This document shows positions 10,663 through 18,762 of a DNA stretch of 64,000 nt, one piece after another (the stretch's first letter is position 1; every line of letters starts with the position of its first letter). The stretch is from Phycicoccus avicenniae (GTDB lineage: Bacteria > Actinomycetota > Actinomycetes > Actinomycetales > Dermatophilaceae): positions 31,969-95,968 of the forward strand of contig NZ_JAGSNF010000010.1 in assembly GCF_018139485.1 (NCBI RefSeq), written 5' to 3'. The notes beneath the pieces are model-generated. The model searched no databases. It was given only the letters and a program-made list of their open reading frames with translations, and was not told the origin of the DNA. The position numbers and the translations under genes were made by a program.

Positions 10663-11295
10663 GTGGAGTTCGACGTCACCATCGAGATCCCCAAGGGTCA
10701 GAAGAACAAGTACGAGGTCGACCACTCGACGGGACGCATCCGGCTCGACCGGATGCTCTTCACCTCGATGGCCTACCCCTCGGACTACGGCTACATCGAG
10801 GACTCCCTCGGTGAGGACGGCGACCCGCTCGACGCGCTCGTCCTCCTCGACGAGCCGACCTTCCCCGGCTGCATCGTCCGCGCCCGCCCCATCGGGATGT
10901 TCCACATGCGCGACGAGGCCGGCGGCGACGACAAGATCCTCTGCATCCCGGCCGGCGACCCGCGCAAGGCACACGTCGCCGAGCTGAGCGACATCACCGA
11001 GTTCGACCAGCTCGAGATCCAGCACTTCTTCGAGACCTACAAGGACCTCGAGCCGGGCAAGTCGGTCGAGGGCGCCCACTGGGCCGGCCGCGAGGAGGCC
11101 GAGAAGTGCGTCGAGGAGGCGCTCGAGCGGGCCAAGGCCGCCGGGCTGACGACGGCGCGGTGGCGCTGGCCGGCCCACGACGAGCACCTCAACGGCTCCG
11201 AGGACTCCGCGCACAGCCCCGACGAGATCGCCGAGGCCTCGCAGAAGGCGCGGGACGCGGTGGCGACGAAGGACAACCCGCTCAGCGACGACTGA
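10663..11295 (+). CDS. ppa: Inorganic pyrophosphatase, class I
   Basis: The 210-residue cytoplasmic enzyme hydrolyses pyrophosphate. The class I signature DGDPLDALV and the preceding [11 protein letters not shown] segment are present. The GTG at 10663 ([12 protein letters not shown]) is the family start and has AGGGAG about 9 nt upstream. Bacterial family I enzymes are usually near 160-175 residues; here about 40 extra residues follow [10 protein letters not shown], acidic and Ala-rich and ending in NPLSDD, with no recognised domain. A membrane-bound pyrophosphatase is also encoded at 43-45 kb. Confidence 0.95.
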   Translation: MEFDVTIEIPKGQKNKYEVDHSTGRIRLDRMLFTSMAYPSDYGYIEDSLGEDGDPLDALVLLDEPTFPGCIVRARPIGMFHMRDEAGGDDKILCIPAGDPRKAHVAELSDITEFDQLEIQHFFETYKDLEPGKSVEGAHWAGREEAEKCVEEALERAKAAGLTTARWRWPAHDEHLNGSEDSAHSPDEIAEASQKARDAVATKDNPLSDD

Positions 11296-11311
11296 CGTCG
11301 GGGGCTCCCGG

Positions 11312-11809
11312 TCACCAGCCCCAGGTGCCGGGCTCGCCCTTGAACGGGCCGACGACCCGGCTGGTCACCCAGCCGCCGTAGAAGCCTCCGGCCTGCGGCT
11401 GCACGACCTCGTCGTCGACGACGCAGCGCTCGACGGCGCCCGGCATGACCGCGACGTGGTCGAGCAGCACCTCGAAGCCCCGGGTCGGGTGCGGGTAGGT
11501 CCACGCCGCCCGCGGGGCCACGGCGTCACCGGCGACGAGGTCGAAGTACGCGGCCTCGCCCTTCCACTCGCAGAACGTCGTCCCGTCGACCGGGCGCAGG
11601 GCGCCGGGGGCGACGTCGGCGAGGGGCAGGTAGTACGTCGGCGGGTGGCTCGTCTCGAGCACGCGCAGCGTGCGGGTGGACGCCGCGACCCGTTGCCCGC
11701 CGAGCCACACCTCGACCGACTCCCGGCTCGCGTCGACGGCCGGCGGCCGCGGGTAGTCCCACACCGACTCCTGGCCGGGGCCGGGGCGCTGCGGCCGGGG
11801 CCGGCTCAC
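11312..11809 (-). CDS. DUF427 domain protein
   Basis: The 165-residue protein has the DUF427 features: ESVWDYPRPP, the ETSHPPTYYLP segment, FCEWKGEAAYFDL and WTYPHPTRGFEVLLDHVAVMPG. The family is widespread in actinobacteria and structurally a small beta-barrel, with no proven function. The GTG start at 11809 overlaps the stop of the upstream CxxC protein as GTGTGA, which couples the two genes. The end faces ppa with a 16-bp gap. Confidence 0.85.
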   Translation of the reverse strand: MSRPRPQRPGPGQESVWDYPRPPAVDASRESVEVWLGGQRVAASTRTLRVLETSHPPTYYLPLADVAPGALRPVDGTTFCEWKGEAAYFDLVAGDAVAPRAAWTYPHPTRGFEVLLDHVAVMPGAVERCVVDDEVVQPQAGGFYGGWVTSRVVGPFKGEPGTWGW

Positions 11810-12192
11810 ACCGCCCCCTCGTCGTCGAGGGCCTCGCGGATCGAGGCCTCGAGCGCGTCGACCGAGCCCTCGGCCGCGGCGATCGTCAGCGGTGGCACGA
11901 GGGTCGTGAGCGAGCCGTCCCGCCGCTTGCCGATGAGCACCGGGAGGCCGGTGGCCTCGATGAGGTCCTTCTCGCCCTCCGTCGTCTCGTTGCGGTGGGC
12001 CAGCCGCACCGGGACCGGGAGGCGGCCGACCATCTCGTCCCAGGCCGGGCGCCTGCGGATGCCCCCGTGGGTGACGTCGCACAGCGAGCAGTCGGTGCTG
12101 CCCATCGCGTGGCCGAGGACGTAGGCGATCTCCCCCAGCACCCCTCCGTCCGCGTTGTAGACCCCGACGACCTCGACGACCGGCTCGCTCAT
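11806..12192 (-). CDS. Conserved hypothetical protein with a CSLC motif
   Basis: The 128-residue protein is not recognised. It shows a GVYNADGGVLGEIAYVLGHAMG start, then CSLCDVTHGG with a CxxC pair at about residues 35-38, a basic helix, and an ATGLPVLIGKRRDGSL strand. The CxxC could bind a metal or form a disulfide. No membrane segment or signal is present. A TAGCCT box 6 nt upstream of the ATG suggests a leaderless message, and the downstream DUF427 gene overlaps it, so the pair is one transcript. Confidence 0.7.
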   Translation of the reverse strand: MSEPVVEVVGVYNADGGVLGEIAYVLGHAMGSTDCSLCDVTHGGIRRRPAWDEMVGRLPVPVRLAHRNETTEGEKDLIEATGLPVLIGKRRDGSLTTLVPPLTIAAAEGSVDALEASIREALDDEGAV

Positions 12193-12198
12193 CCCGTC

Positions 12199-12204
12199 AG
12201 GCTA
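12199..12204 (-). promoter_or_regulatory. -10 box TAGCCT, leaderless start of the CSLC protein
   Basis: TAGCCT lies 6 nt before the ATG at 12192 on the minus strand. A convincing -35 box is not visible. Confidence 0.5.
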
Positions 12205-12363
12205 GAACACCGCGCGCAGTGGACCCCCGCGCCGTGCGGGTCAACAGGGACCGGCGGACCGCAGCAGGACCGGGCCCGTCACGCAGCGCGGGACCACCCC
12301 GGACGTCGGCGGCTCGTGGGCGGCATACCGCACGAGGAGATCGCCGTCGGGCGTCGCCCCCGA

Positions 12364-12369
12364 TAGCGT
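12364..12369 (+). promoter_or_regulatory. -10 box TAGCGT, leaderless start of the epoxide hydrolase
   Basis: TAGCGT lies 6 nt before the ATG at 12376. The 12205-12363 gap to the divergent gene holds no other recognised element. Confidence 0.5.
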
Positions 12370-12375
12370 TCGGAC

Positions 12376-13440
12376 ATGACTGACGCGCCGCAGCCGGTGG
12401 ACGACGAGGTCCTGAAGGACCTGCGGCAGCGCCTGCGCGCCTTCCGGGCTCCGGCGCTGCCGGACGTCCAGGGATGGGGGCGCGGGACGTGCGCCGGTCG
12501 TCTGGGCGAGCTGGTCGTCGAGTGGGCCGAGCGGTTCGACTGGAGGTCGCACGAGGCACGTATCCGCGCGTTGCCGTGGGTCCGAGCGGGTGGCATGCGC
12601 GTGATCCACCAGCGCGCGGCCGACGCTGAGGCGCCGGTCGTCGTGCTGCTGCACGGCTGGCCCGACAGTGTGCTGCGCTTCGAGCGTGTCCTGCCCCTGC
12701 TGACCGATGCTCATCTCGTGGTGCCGGCGTTACCCGGCTACCCGTTCTCCTCCCCTGCGCAGGGGATGGCGACGGCCGAGATGGGTGATGCGGTCGCTCG
12801 CGCCATGGCCGACCTCGGGTACGACCGCTACGTCGTGTCCGGGGGCGACATCGGGTCCAACGTCGCCGAGGCCCTCGCGGTCCGTGATCGTGACCGGGTC
12901 GCCGGCCTCCACCTGACCGACATCTCGTCCGCACGCGTGCAGGCGATCGAACCGCGCGATCTGACCGGGGACGAACACGCCTTCGTCGAGCAGATGAGTC
13001 GCTGGTATGCCTCGGAGGGCGGGTACATGCACCAGCAGTCCACGAAGCCGCACACCCTGGCGCCCGCCCTTGCCGACTCCCCCAGCGGCCTGTTGGCCTG
13101 GATGCTCGAGAAGCTGCAAGCGTGGACCGATGACTTCGAGACGTCCTTCACCGACGAGGAGGTCTTGACCTGGGTCACCGCTTACTGGGTGACGAACACG
13201 ATCGGCTCGTCGTTCTCGCCCTACGTCCAGCCGCGTCTCGCGCCCACCAGGGTGGACGTTCCCGCGGTCTTCACCTTCTTCCCGAAGGATCTCGTCCCGG
13301 CTCCACCACGGTCGCTGGTCGAGCGCACGTTCGACGTGCACGGATGGGACGAGCCGTCGCGCGGCGGTCACTTCGGCGCGTGGGAGGATCCGACCGTCTA
13401 TGCCGCGGGGGTTCGGGCCGCCCTTGGCCTGGGTGCCTGA
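12376..13440 (+). CDS. Epoxide hydrolase (EHN N-terminal domain, alpha/beta hydrolase)
   Basis: The 354-residue protein is a microsomal-type epoxide hydrolase: an N-terminal EHN-like lid (residues about 1-90, DLRQRLRAFRAPALPD, GWGRGTC) and an alpha/beta hydrolase core. The oxyanion segment LLHGWPDS, the nucleophile Asp in VVSGGDIGSN and the catalytic His in SRGGHFGAWE are visible. It would open epoxides to diols. Codon use is looser than in neighbours (more CGT, GGT, GAT) and includes a TTA leucine codon at 12730-12732, rare in such genomes. With its place beside a tRNA gene this suggests acquisition by transfer. The physiological substrate is unknown. Confidence 0.88.
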   Translation: MTDAPQPVDDEVLKDLRQRLRAFRAPALPDVQGWGRGTCAGRLGELVVEWAERFDWRSHEARIRALPWVRAGGMRVIHQRAADAEAPVVVLLHGWPDSVLRFERVLPLLTDAHLVVPALPGYPFSSPAQGMATAEMGDAVARAMADLGYDRYVVSGGDIGSNVAEALAVRDRDRVAGLHLTDISSARVQAIEPRDLTGDEHAFVEQMSRWYASEGGYMHQQSTKPHTLAPALADSPSGLLAWMLEKLQAWTDDFETSFTDEEVLTWVTAYWVTNTIGSSFSPYVQPRLAPTRVDVPAVFTFFPKDLVPAPPRSLVERTFDVHGWDEPSRGGHFGAWEDPTVYAAGVRAALGLGA

Positions 13441-13497
13441 CCGGCTACCGTCCCCGTCAGCCGGACCACCGCGTGCGTCCTTGCTGCGGACACGACG

Positions 13498-13524
13498 AAG
13501 GCCCCCTCGGGTCGAGGGGGCCTT
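13498..13524. terminator. Bidirectional hairpin between epoxide hydrolase and tRNA-Thr
   Basis: Perfect 12-bp arms AAGGCCCCCTCG/CGAGGGGGCCTT enclose a 3-nt loop. It lies 57 bp after the hydrolase stop and 5 bp beyond the CCA end of the convergent tRNA, so it can serve both. Confidence 0.8.
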
Positions 13525-13529
13525 GCGCG

Positions 13530-13606
13530 TGGAGCCGCCTGTCGGAATCGAACCGACGACCTATTCATTACGAGTGAATCGCTCTGGCCGACTGAGCTAA
13601 GGCGGC
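13530..13606 (-). tRNA. tRNA-Thr (anticodon CGT)
   Basis: The folded minus strand gives a 7-bp acceptor stem GCCGCCT/AGGCGGC, D-arm GCTC/GAGC, anticodon stem ATTCA/TGAAT with loop CTCGTAA (anticodon CGT, reading ACG), variable AGGTC, and T-arm GTCGG/CCGAC with TTCGATT. Discriminator U is followed by an encoded CCA. Confidence 0.96.
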
Positions 13607-13629
13607 GTGCACCCGAGGGCGCGCGGACG

Positions 13630-13635
13630 AGTATA
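13630..13635 (-). promoter_or_regulatory. -10 box TATACT of the tRNA-Thr gene
   Basis: TATACT, a near-consensus -10, lies 23 nt upstream of the tRNA 5' end. The -35 candidate TTCGCG (13655-13660) is weak and 19 bp away. Confidence 0.6.
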
Positions 13636-13696
13636 GGCAGCCGGTGCGCCCCGCCGCGAATCCGCCACCGGCCCGGGTCCGCGGCCGGGCCCCGGT

Positions 13697-15244
13697 TCAG
13701 CAGGTGAGCCCGTCCTCCGGCACGGTGCCCTCGAGGTAGTAGGCGTCCACGGCGTCGTCGACGCACGCGTTGGAGCGGGTGTACGCGGTGTGGCCGTCGC
13801 CGTCGAAGCTGATGAGTGCGGCGTCGTCGAGCTGGTCCCGCAGCTGCACGGCCCACTCGTACGGCGTCGCCGGGTCACGGGTCGTGCCGATGACGACGAT
13901 CGGGTCGGCCCCGGTCGCGGAGATCTCCTGCGGCTCGCCCGTCGGCGGGACCGGCCAGTAGCCGCAGGGCATCGAGCTCCACATGAGGTAGCGCCCCCAC
14001 GTCGGCGCCGCCTCCTCGGCCTCGTCCGCGAGCCGGCGGTGCTCCTCGACGCTGTCCGACTCGGGCTTGTCGAGGCAGTTGACGGCGTAGATGACCTCCA
14101 TGATGTTGCCCGCGTACCCGCCGCCCGGGTTGCGGTCGGCGTACTGGTCCGCGAGCTGCATGAGACCGGTGCCGTCGCCGTCGAGGGCCTGGCCCATCGC
14201 GTCGACGAGGATCCGCCACGATCCCTGGTCGTACATCGCGGCCGCGATGCCGAGGGAGGCCCACCCCTCGGTGAGCTCCGGGACGGCGCCGTCACCGGTG
14301 CGCCCCAGCGGGTCCGCGTCGACGTCGTCGAGGAACGCCCGGAGGTTGTCCATGACCTCCTCGCGGGAGGTGCCCAGCGGGCAGTCGCCCTCGGCGACGC
14401 AGTAGGCCGCCCACTCCGTCGTCGCCCGCTCGAACCCGCGCGCCTGCCCGAGGTTGATCTCGTCCGAGGTGAGGTCGGGGGCGACGACCCCGTCGAGGAC
14501 GAACCGACCGACCTGCTCGGGGAACAGGTCGGCGTACGTCGCCCCGAGGTAGGTCCCGTAGGACTTGCCGAGGTAGGTGAGCTTCTCCTCGCCGAGCAGG
14601 GCGCGCAGGACGTCCATGTCGCGCGCCGCGTCCCGCGTCGAGACGAACGGCAGGAGGGGGCCGGCGGTGCTCCCGCAGGAGCGCGCGAAGTCGGCGGACC
14701 CGGCGGCGAACGCCTCCTCCTCGGCGGTGTCGTCGGGGGTCGGGTCGGACCCGAGGAAGTCGTCGAGACCGGCGTCGGTGACGCAGTCGATCGGGGCGGA
14801 GCGCCCCACCCCGCGGGGGTCGAACCCGACGACGTCGTAGGCGGCCCGCACGTCGGGCCCGACGATGAAGTCCGCGGCGCGCGCGTACTCGACGCCCGAG
14901 CCCCCCGGACCCCCGGGGTTGACGACGAGGGAGCCGACCCGCTGGGAGGACCGACCCGCGGGCACGCGCAGCAGCGCGATGTCGATCGTGGCGCCGGACG
15001 GGTTCTCGTAGTCGATGGGCACCGTCATCGTCGCGCACTCGGCCCCCGAGCAGTCGGACCAGTCGAGGGACTGGGAGTAGAACTGCTCGAGCGCCTCCTG
15101 ACCGGTCGGTGGCGCCTGCGGCGTCACCGTGACGTCGGGGCGCCCCTGGACGCGGTCCCGGACGTCGTCGACGACCGAGCAGCCGGAGAGCACCAGCCCC
15201 ACGACGACGGAACCGACGACGGCGACGAGGCGGCGCGAGGTCAT
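13697..15244 (-). CDS. Secreted lipoprotein alpha/beta hydrolase, tripeptidyl-aminopeptidase family
   Basis: The 515-residue protein has a lipoprotein signal with lipobox LSGC (VVVGLVLSGCS), so it is probably anchored outside the membrane. The hydrolase core shows NPGGPGGSG, GFDPRGVGRS and the nucleophile elbow GKSYGTYLG; a C-terminal cap typical of TAP-like peptidases (TRDPATPYEWA, GDGHTAY) follows. Members release tri- or dipeptides or act on esters in actinobacteria. The ATG at 15244 is preceded by TATCGT at 7 nt, indicating a leaderless transcript. It stands alone and divergent to the WXG100-like genes. Confidence 0.88.
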   Translation of the reverse strand: MTSRRLVAVVGSVVVGLVLSGCSVVDDVRDRVQGRPDVTVTPQAPPTGQEALEQFYSQSLDWSDCSGAECATMTVPIDYENPSGATIDIALLRVPAGRSSQRVGSLVVNPGGPGGSGVEYARAADFIVGPDVRAAYDVVGFDPRGVGRSAPIDCVTDAGLDDFLGSDPTPDDTAEEEAFAAGSADFARSCGSTAGPLLPFVSTRDAARDMDVLRALLGEEKLTYLGKSYGTYLGATYADLFPEQVGRFVLDGVVAPDLTSDEINLGQARGFERATTEWAAYCVAEGDCPLGTSREEVMDNLRAFLDDVDADPLGRTGDGAVPELTEGWASLGIAAAMYDQGSWRILVDAMGQALDGDGTGLMQLADQYADRNPGGGYAGNIMEVIYAVNCLDKPESDSVEEHRRLADEAEEAAPTWGRYLMWSSMPCGYWPVPPTGEPQEISATGADPIVVIGTTRDPATPYEWAVQLRDQLDDAALISFDGDGHTAYTRSNACVDDAVDAYYLEGTVPEDGLTC

Positions 15245-15251
15245 GCCCAGG

Positions 15252-15257
15252 ACGATA
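15252..15257 (-). promoter_or_regulatory. -10 box TATCGT, leaderless start of the lipoprotein hydrolase
   Basis: TATCGT lies 7 nt before the ATG at 15244 on the minus strand. Confidence 0.5.
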
Positions 15258-15415
15258 GGCGAGGCACCTGCGCGACCCCGACCGCACACGGTCACGATCC
15301 GGCAGCGATCCACGGCCGTCCCGCGCCCGGACACCGCTCCCGGGGAGTGCTCCCCGTTGCGGCCTCGGCCCCGCTGCCGGAGGCTGGGCCGGGGAACGAC
15401 GAGGAGGAGACACGC

Positions 15416-15763
15416 ATGGGACACATCGGCGACCGGACGACGGGCAGCGACCCCGAACGCTTCCGGGTCGAGGTCGGCGAGCTGAGGAAGGTCGGGCGGC
15501 AGCTGCGCGACCTGGGGTCGACGGGTGGGGAGGCCGCGACCTACGCGTCGACGCACGTCGACTTCGACCCCTCCGGTGGCGCCGTCATCGAGCGCTTCGT
15601 CGACGTGACGACCGGGATGGACACCGGCGTGCGCGACCTCATGGAGGACATCCAGCGCTCGCTGCACGGGTCGGGAGCGGAGCTCGTCGCCTCCGCCGAC
15701 CGCTACGAGCGGCTCGACGAGCGTGCCTCCCGCCGCCTCGACCGCAACTACTGGAAGGACTGA
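15416..15763 (+). CDS. WXG100-like small helical protein
   Basis: The 115-residue protein is acidic, has no signal peptide and is predicted helical from its heptad-like charge pattern (RVEVGELRKVGRQLRDLG and MEDIQRSLHGSGAELVASADRYERLDERASRRL). Size, the helix-break-helix layout and the tail NYWKD resemble ESX/type VII secreted WXG100 proteins, although an exact WXG was not found. GAGGAGGAG lies 7 nt before the ATG. It is the first of three tightly spaced genes (7 bp to the next). Whether it is secreted or acts as a chaperone for the next protein is not known. Confidence 0.6.
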   Translation: MGHIGDRTTGSDPERFRVEVGELRKVGRQLRDLGSTGGEAATYASTHVDFDPSGGAVIERFVDVTTGMDTGVRDLMEDIQRSLHGSGAELVASADRYERLDERASRRLDRNYWKD

Positions 15764-15770
15764 GGTCGCC

Positions 15771-16526
15771 GTGCAGCACGCAGGAGGCAGAGGAGGCGGT
15801 GGGGTCGCCGACCCGACGGGGTGGCTCATGGAGCCGGTCCCGAGGAACCCGGTGCCGACGACCTTCGACGCCGCGCTCAACATGGCGAGCTGGTTCTCGC
15901 TCGGCCACTGGGCACTCGTCGCCCTCGACAAGGCGGACGGCAGCTTCGACCTGCAACAGCAGGTGCAGGAGTGGCTCGTCGGTGACTGGGAGCACGTCGC
16001 CGTGGCCGCGGCCGCGATGCGCAACCTCAAGGGCTACGTCGAGTCCGTCGAGCGGGGCGTGACGGTGTACGCCGACGCGGCCGACCGCGTCTGGGACGGC
16101 CGGGCCGCCGAGGAGGCGGCCGACTACTTCCTCGACGTCGCCGCGTCCCTGCAGGACGCCGCCAACAAGCTCGAGATCGCCGCGAAGGGGTACGACGACG
16201 TCGCCGACGGGGTGTACGGCGTGGCCAAGGACGTCGGCACCCTCGTCGAGACGCTCATCGACCTCCTCATCGCCGCGGGCGTCAGCGCGGCCGCGACGGT
16301 CGCGGGGTCCTGGACGCTCATCGGAGCGGCCATCGGCACCGCCGCGACGTTCTACGGCATCACCCGGATCGTCGAGACCATCCAGCTGATCATCACGACC
16401 ATCAAGGGTGCGATGACCTTCGTCGACGTGTTCTCCGACGTCGTCCTCGGCCTCCTCGGGTCGGCGGGCGACTGGCACGAGGTGACGGTCCCGGCGTCGT
16501 TCGACAACCGGGTGGTCGGCGGATGA
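15771..16526 (+). CDS. Large WXG100-fold protein with a hydrophobic C-terminal region
   Basis: The 251-residue protein has an N-terminal Gly-rich stretch, then helices with a WDG turn (residues 108-110 in DRVWDGRAAEEAADYF) typical of WXG100/LXG-type domains, and a long hydrophobic part (about 159-225: LIDLLIAAGVSAAATVAG, LIGAAIGTAATFYG, IQLIITTIKGAMTF) that could span or insert in a membrane. It ends in a short soluble tail. The gene starts with GTG 7 bp after the previous stop and overlaps the next by 4 bp. An ESX substrate, possibly a membrane-active toxin, is a plausible inference. No ESX core gene is in the window. Confidence 0.6.
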   Translation: MQHAGGRGGGGVADPTGWLMEPVPRNPVPTTFDAALNMASWFSLGHWALVALDKADGSFDLQQQVQEWLVGDWEHVAVAAAAMRNLKGYVESVERGVTVYADAADRVWDGRAAEEAADYFLDVAASLQDAANKLEIAAKGYDDVADGVYGVAKDVGTLVETLIDLLIAAGVSAAATVAGSWTLIGAAIGTAATFYGITRIVETIQLIITTIKGAMTFVDVFSDVVLGLLGSAGDWHEVTVPASFDNRVVGG

Positions 16527-16921
16527 GCGACACCCGCGACCCGCGCGACGCCGGCGCCGACGGACCCGGCGGCGACGGGCCGCTGCTGCCCGGGGCACCC
16601 CTGCCCGACGAGGTGCAGCGGCACCTACGCCGGTCGATGGAGATGCTGCGCGAGCGTGCGGACGACCCGGCGGTCCGGCGGCGGATCGACGACGTCCTCG
16701 CCGGGCGCGCCTCGCTGCGCGACCTGGCCCGGGACGACGGCTTCGACCGCTTCATGGAACCGCTCGTGCGGCGCGGGATGCAGCGGCTCGACGAGCTGTC
16801 GCCGCAGGAGCGCGAGGCCGCCGAACGCGGTGCCGCGGCGCTGGCCCGCGGGGAGAAGGTGCCCGAGCCCGACGCGGACCGCGCCTCCCGTCCCCGGCCA
16901 CCGGACCTCGGGACCTGGTGA
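16523..16921 (+). CDS. Hypothetical acidic protein, third gene of the WXG100-like island
   Basis: The 132-residue product is not recognised. It is highly charged, with predicted helices (DEVQRHLRRSMEMLRERADD, RFMEPLVRRGMQRLDELSPQ) between disordered Pro/Gly/Asp-rich ends, and has no signal or membrane segment. The ATG overlaps the preceding stop as ATGA, so it is made with the 251-residue protein. This is the position of a dedicated chaperone, adaptor or immunity protein; none of these is shown by sequence. It ends 3 bp from the convergent holB stop. Confidence 0.6.
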   Translation: MSDTRDPRDAGADGPGGDGPLLPGAPLPDEVQRHLRRSMEMLRERADDPAVRRRIDDVLAGRASLRDLARDDGFDRFMEPLVRRGMQRLDELSPQEREAAERGAAALARGEKVPEPDADRASRPRPPDLGTW

Positions 16922-16924
16922 CGC

Positions 16925-18067
16925 TCAGCGCGCCGGCAGCCGGAGGTCGAGGGCCATCGCCTCGATCGCGAGCAGCGGGGCGACGTTCGCCTGGATCCGG
17001 TCGCGGGCGGTGCCGATGGCGTCGAGACACGTGAGCAGCCGGTCGGCGGGGAACACCTCGGCGACGCGCGAGACGACCTGGCGGCTGTCCTCGTTGACGA
17101 GGGCGCTGCCAGCCCCGGTCCGCAGGACGAGCGCGTCGCGGTAGACCGACAGCAGGTCGACGAGGGCCCGGTCGACGACGTCCCGGGTGAACCGGGTGGC
17201 CCGGGCCTTCTGGTCCCGTTCGAGCGAGGAGATCTGCGAGCGGATGTGCGGCGGCTGGGTGCGGGCGGTGGGGTCGGCCCCGAGGAGCTCCATGAGGCGC
17301 TCGCGCTCGGCGGCGTCCCGCTCGCCGGAGGCGGCCTCGGCCTCGGCCTTCGCGATGTCGACGATGTCGGCGGCCGCCCCGAGGCACTCGCCCACCGAGG
17401 TGAGCTTCGTGGGCAGCGTGATGACGTCGTGACGGCGGATCCGGGCGTGCTCGTCCCGGGCCAGGCGCCGGGCCAGGCCGACGTGCGACTGCGCCGCCCG
17501 CGCGGCGTAGAGGGCCATCGCGTGGTCGATGCCGTCGCGCCGGGTCAGCAGGTCGGCGACGGCCTCGACGGACGGCGTCCGCAGCCGCACGTGCCGCGAG
17601 CGCGACCGGATGGTGATGACGACGTCCTCGACCGAGGGGGCGCAGAGCATCCACACGGTCCGCTCGGTCGGCTCCTCGAGCGCCTTGAGGAGGGCGTCGG
17701 CGGCCCGCTCGGTGAGCCGGTCGGCGTCCTCGACGACGATGACCCGGTAGCGGCCGACCGACGGGCGGTGGGCGGCGAGCCCGACGAGGTCACGGGCCTG
17801 CTCGACCTTGATCGACAGCCCCTCGGTGGCGATGACGTCGACGTCGGCGTGGCTCGCGTCGAGCGCGGTGCGGCACTCCCGGCACTCGCCGCACCCGCCC
17901 GTGGGGCACTGGAGGGCGGCGGCGAAGGCGCGGGCGGCGACCGACCGGCCGGAGCCGGGGGGCCCGGTGAAGAGCCAGGCGTGGGTCATGGCCGCCGGCT
18001 CGCGGACGGCGCGCTCGAGGGTCTCGACGGCCCGCTCCTGGCCGATGACGTCGCGCCAGACGCTCAC
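16925..18067 (-). CDS. holB: DNA polymerase III subunit delta'
   Basis: The 380-residue clamp-loader subunit starts VSVWRDVIGQERAVETL and has the P-loop GPPGSGRSVAARAF in the AAA+ fold, a zinc module with four Cys (CPTGGCGECREC) and the ALLKALEEPTERTVWML segment. The P-loop has GSGRS in place of GKS/T, as expected for a delta' subunit that need not hydrolyse ATP. GTG at 18067 overlaps the tmk stop (GTGA). The tmk-holB pair is conserved in actinobacteria. Confidence 0.94.
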   Translation of the reverse strand: MSVWRDVIGQERAVETLERAVREPAAMTHAWLFTGPPGSGRSVAARAFAAALQCPTGGCGECRECRTALDASHADVDVIATEGLSIKVEQARDLVGLAAHRPSVGRYRVIVVEDADRLTERAADALLKALEEPTERTVWMLCAPSVEDVVITIRSRSRHVRLRTPSVEAVADLLTRRDGIDHAMALYAARAAQSHVGLARRLARDEHARIRRHDVITLPTKLTSVGECLGAAADIVDIAKAEAEAASGERDAAERERLMELLGADPTARTQPPHIRSQISSLERDQKARATRFTRDVVDRALVDLLSVYRDALVLRTGAGSALVNEDSRQVVSRVAEVFPADRLLTCLDAIGTARDRIQANVAPLLAIEAMALDLRLPAR

Positions 18068-18705
18068 GGCGCCTCCCCCGGGTGGTCCGTCGCGGTGACC
18101 CGGTCGAGGGCGGCGAGCACCTGGGCGTGGACGTCCTCGGGCGGGGCGGTGCCGTCGACGACGAGGTAGCGCTGCGGGTTGCCCCGCGCCATCGCGAGGA
18201 AGTGCTCGCGGATGGCCGCGTGGAAGGCGTCGGCCTCGGACTCGAGCCGGTCGTGGGTGTCGCCCCGGCGGCGGCGCCCCTCCTGCGGGTCGACGTCGAC
18301 GACGACGGTGAGGTCGGGGACGAGGGAGCCCACGGCCCACATCTGCAGGTCGTGGACCTCGCCCGCGCCGAGGTCGCGTCCGGCGCCCTGGTAGGCCACG
18401 GAGGAGTCGGTGTACCGGTCGGTGACGACGACCTGCCCGGCCTCGAGCGCCGGCCGGAGGACGAGGTCGACGTGGTGGGCCTTGTCGGCGGCGAAGAGCA
18501 GCGCCTCGGCGCGGGGCGAGACGTGGTCGCCGTGCAGGACGAGGTCGCGGATCGCGGCGCCGAGGTCGGTGCCCCCGGGCTGCCGGGTGACGAGGACCTC
18601 GCGCCCGCGGGCGCGCAGGGCGTCCGCGAGGAGGTGCACCTGGGTGGACTTGCCCGCCCCGTCGCCGCCCTCGAAGGCGATGAAGACCCCGTCCCGTGCG
18701 CTCAC
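18064..18705 (-). CDS. tmk: Thymidylate kinase
   Basis: The 213-residue enzyme phosphorylates dTMP to dTDP. Visible motifs are the P-loop EGGDGAGKSTQ, VTRQPGGTDLG, and TDRYTDSSVAYQGAGR with the DRY residues. GTG at 18705 is chosen over GTG at 18735 because a TAGGCT box lies exactly 7 nt upstream (leaderless) and because the family start is close to GVFIAFEGGDGAG. holB follows with a 4-bp overlap. Confidence 0.94.
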   Translation of the reverse strand: MSARDGVFIAFEGGDGAGKSTQVHLLADALRARGREVLVTRQPGGTDLGAAIRDLVLHGDHVSPRAEALLFAADKAHHVDLVLRPALEAGQVVVTDRYTDSSVAYQGAGRDLGAGEVHDLQMWAVGSLVPDLTVVVDVDPQEGRRRRGDTHDRLESEADAFHAAIREHFLAMARGNPQRYLVVDGTAPPEDVHAQVLAALDRVTATDHPGEAP

Positions 18706-18712
18706 CCGCCCG

Positions 18713-18718
18713 AGCCTA
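18713..18718 (-). promoter_or_regulatory. -10 box TAGGCT of tmk-holB
   Basis: TAGGCT lies 7 nt before the GTG at 18705 and decides the tmk start. Confidence 0.5.
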
Positions 18719-18762
18719 GGCCAGCGGTCCGTCACCCCGGAGCGAGGCCGTCGACGGGGCGC

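Noticed and set aside
13530..13606. Attachment site of an integrated element at tRNA-Thr
   Set aside because: No integrase and no second copy of the tRNA 3' end were found near 12200-12375.
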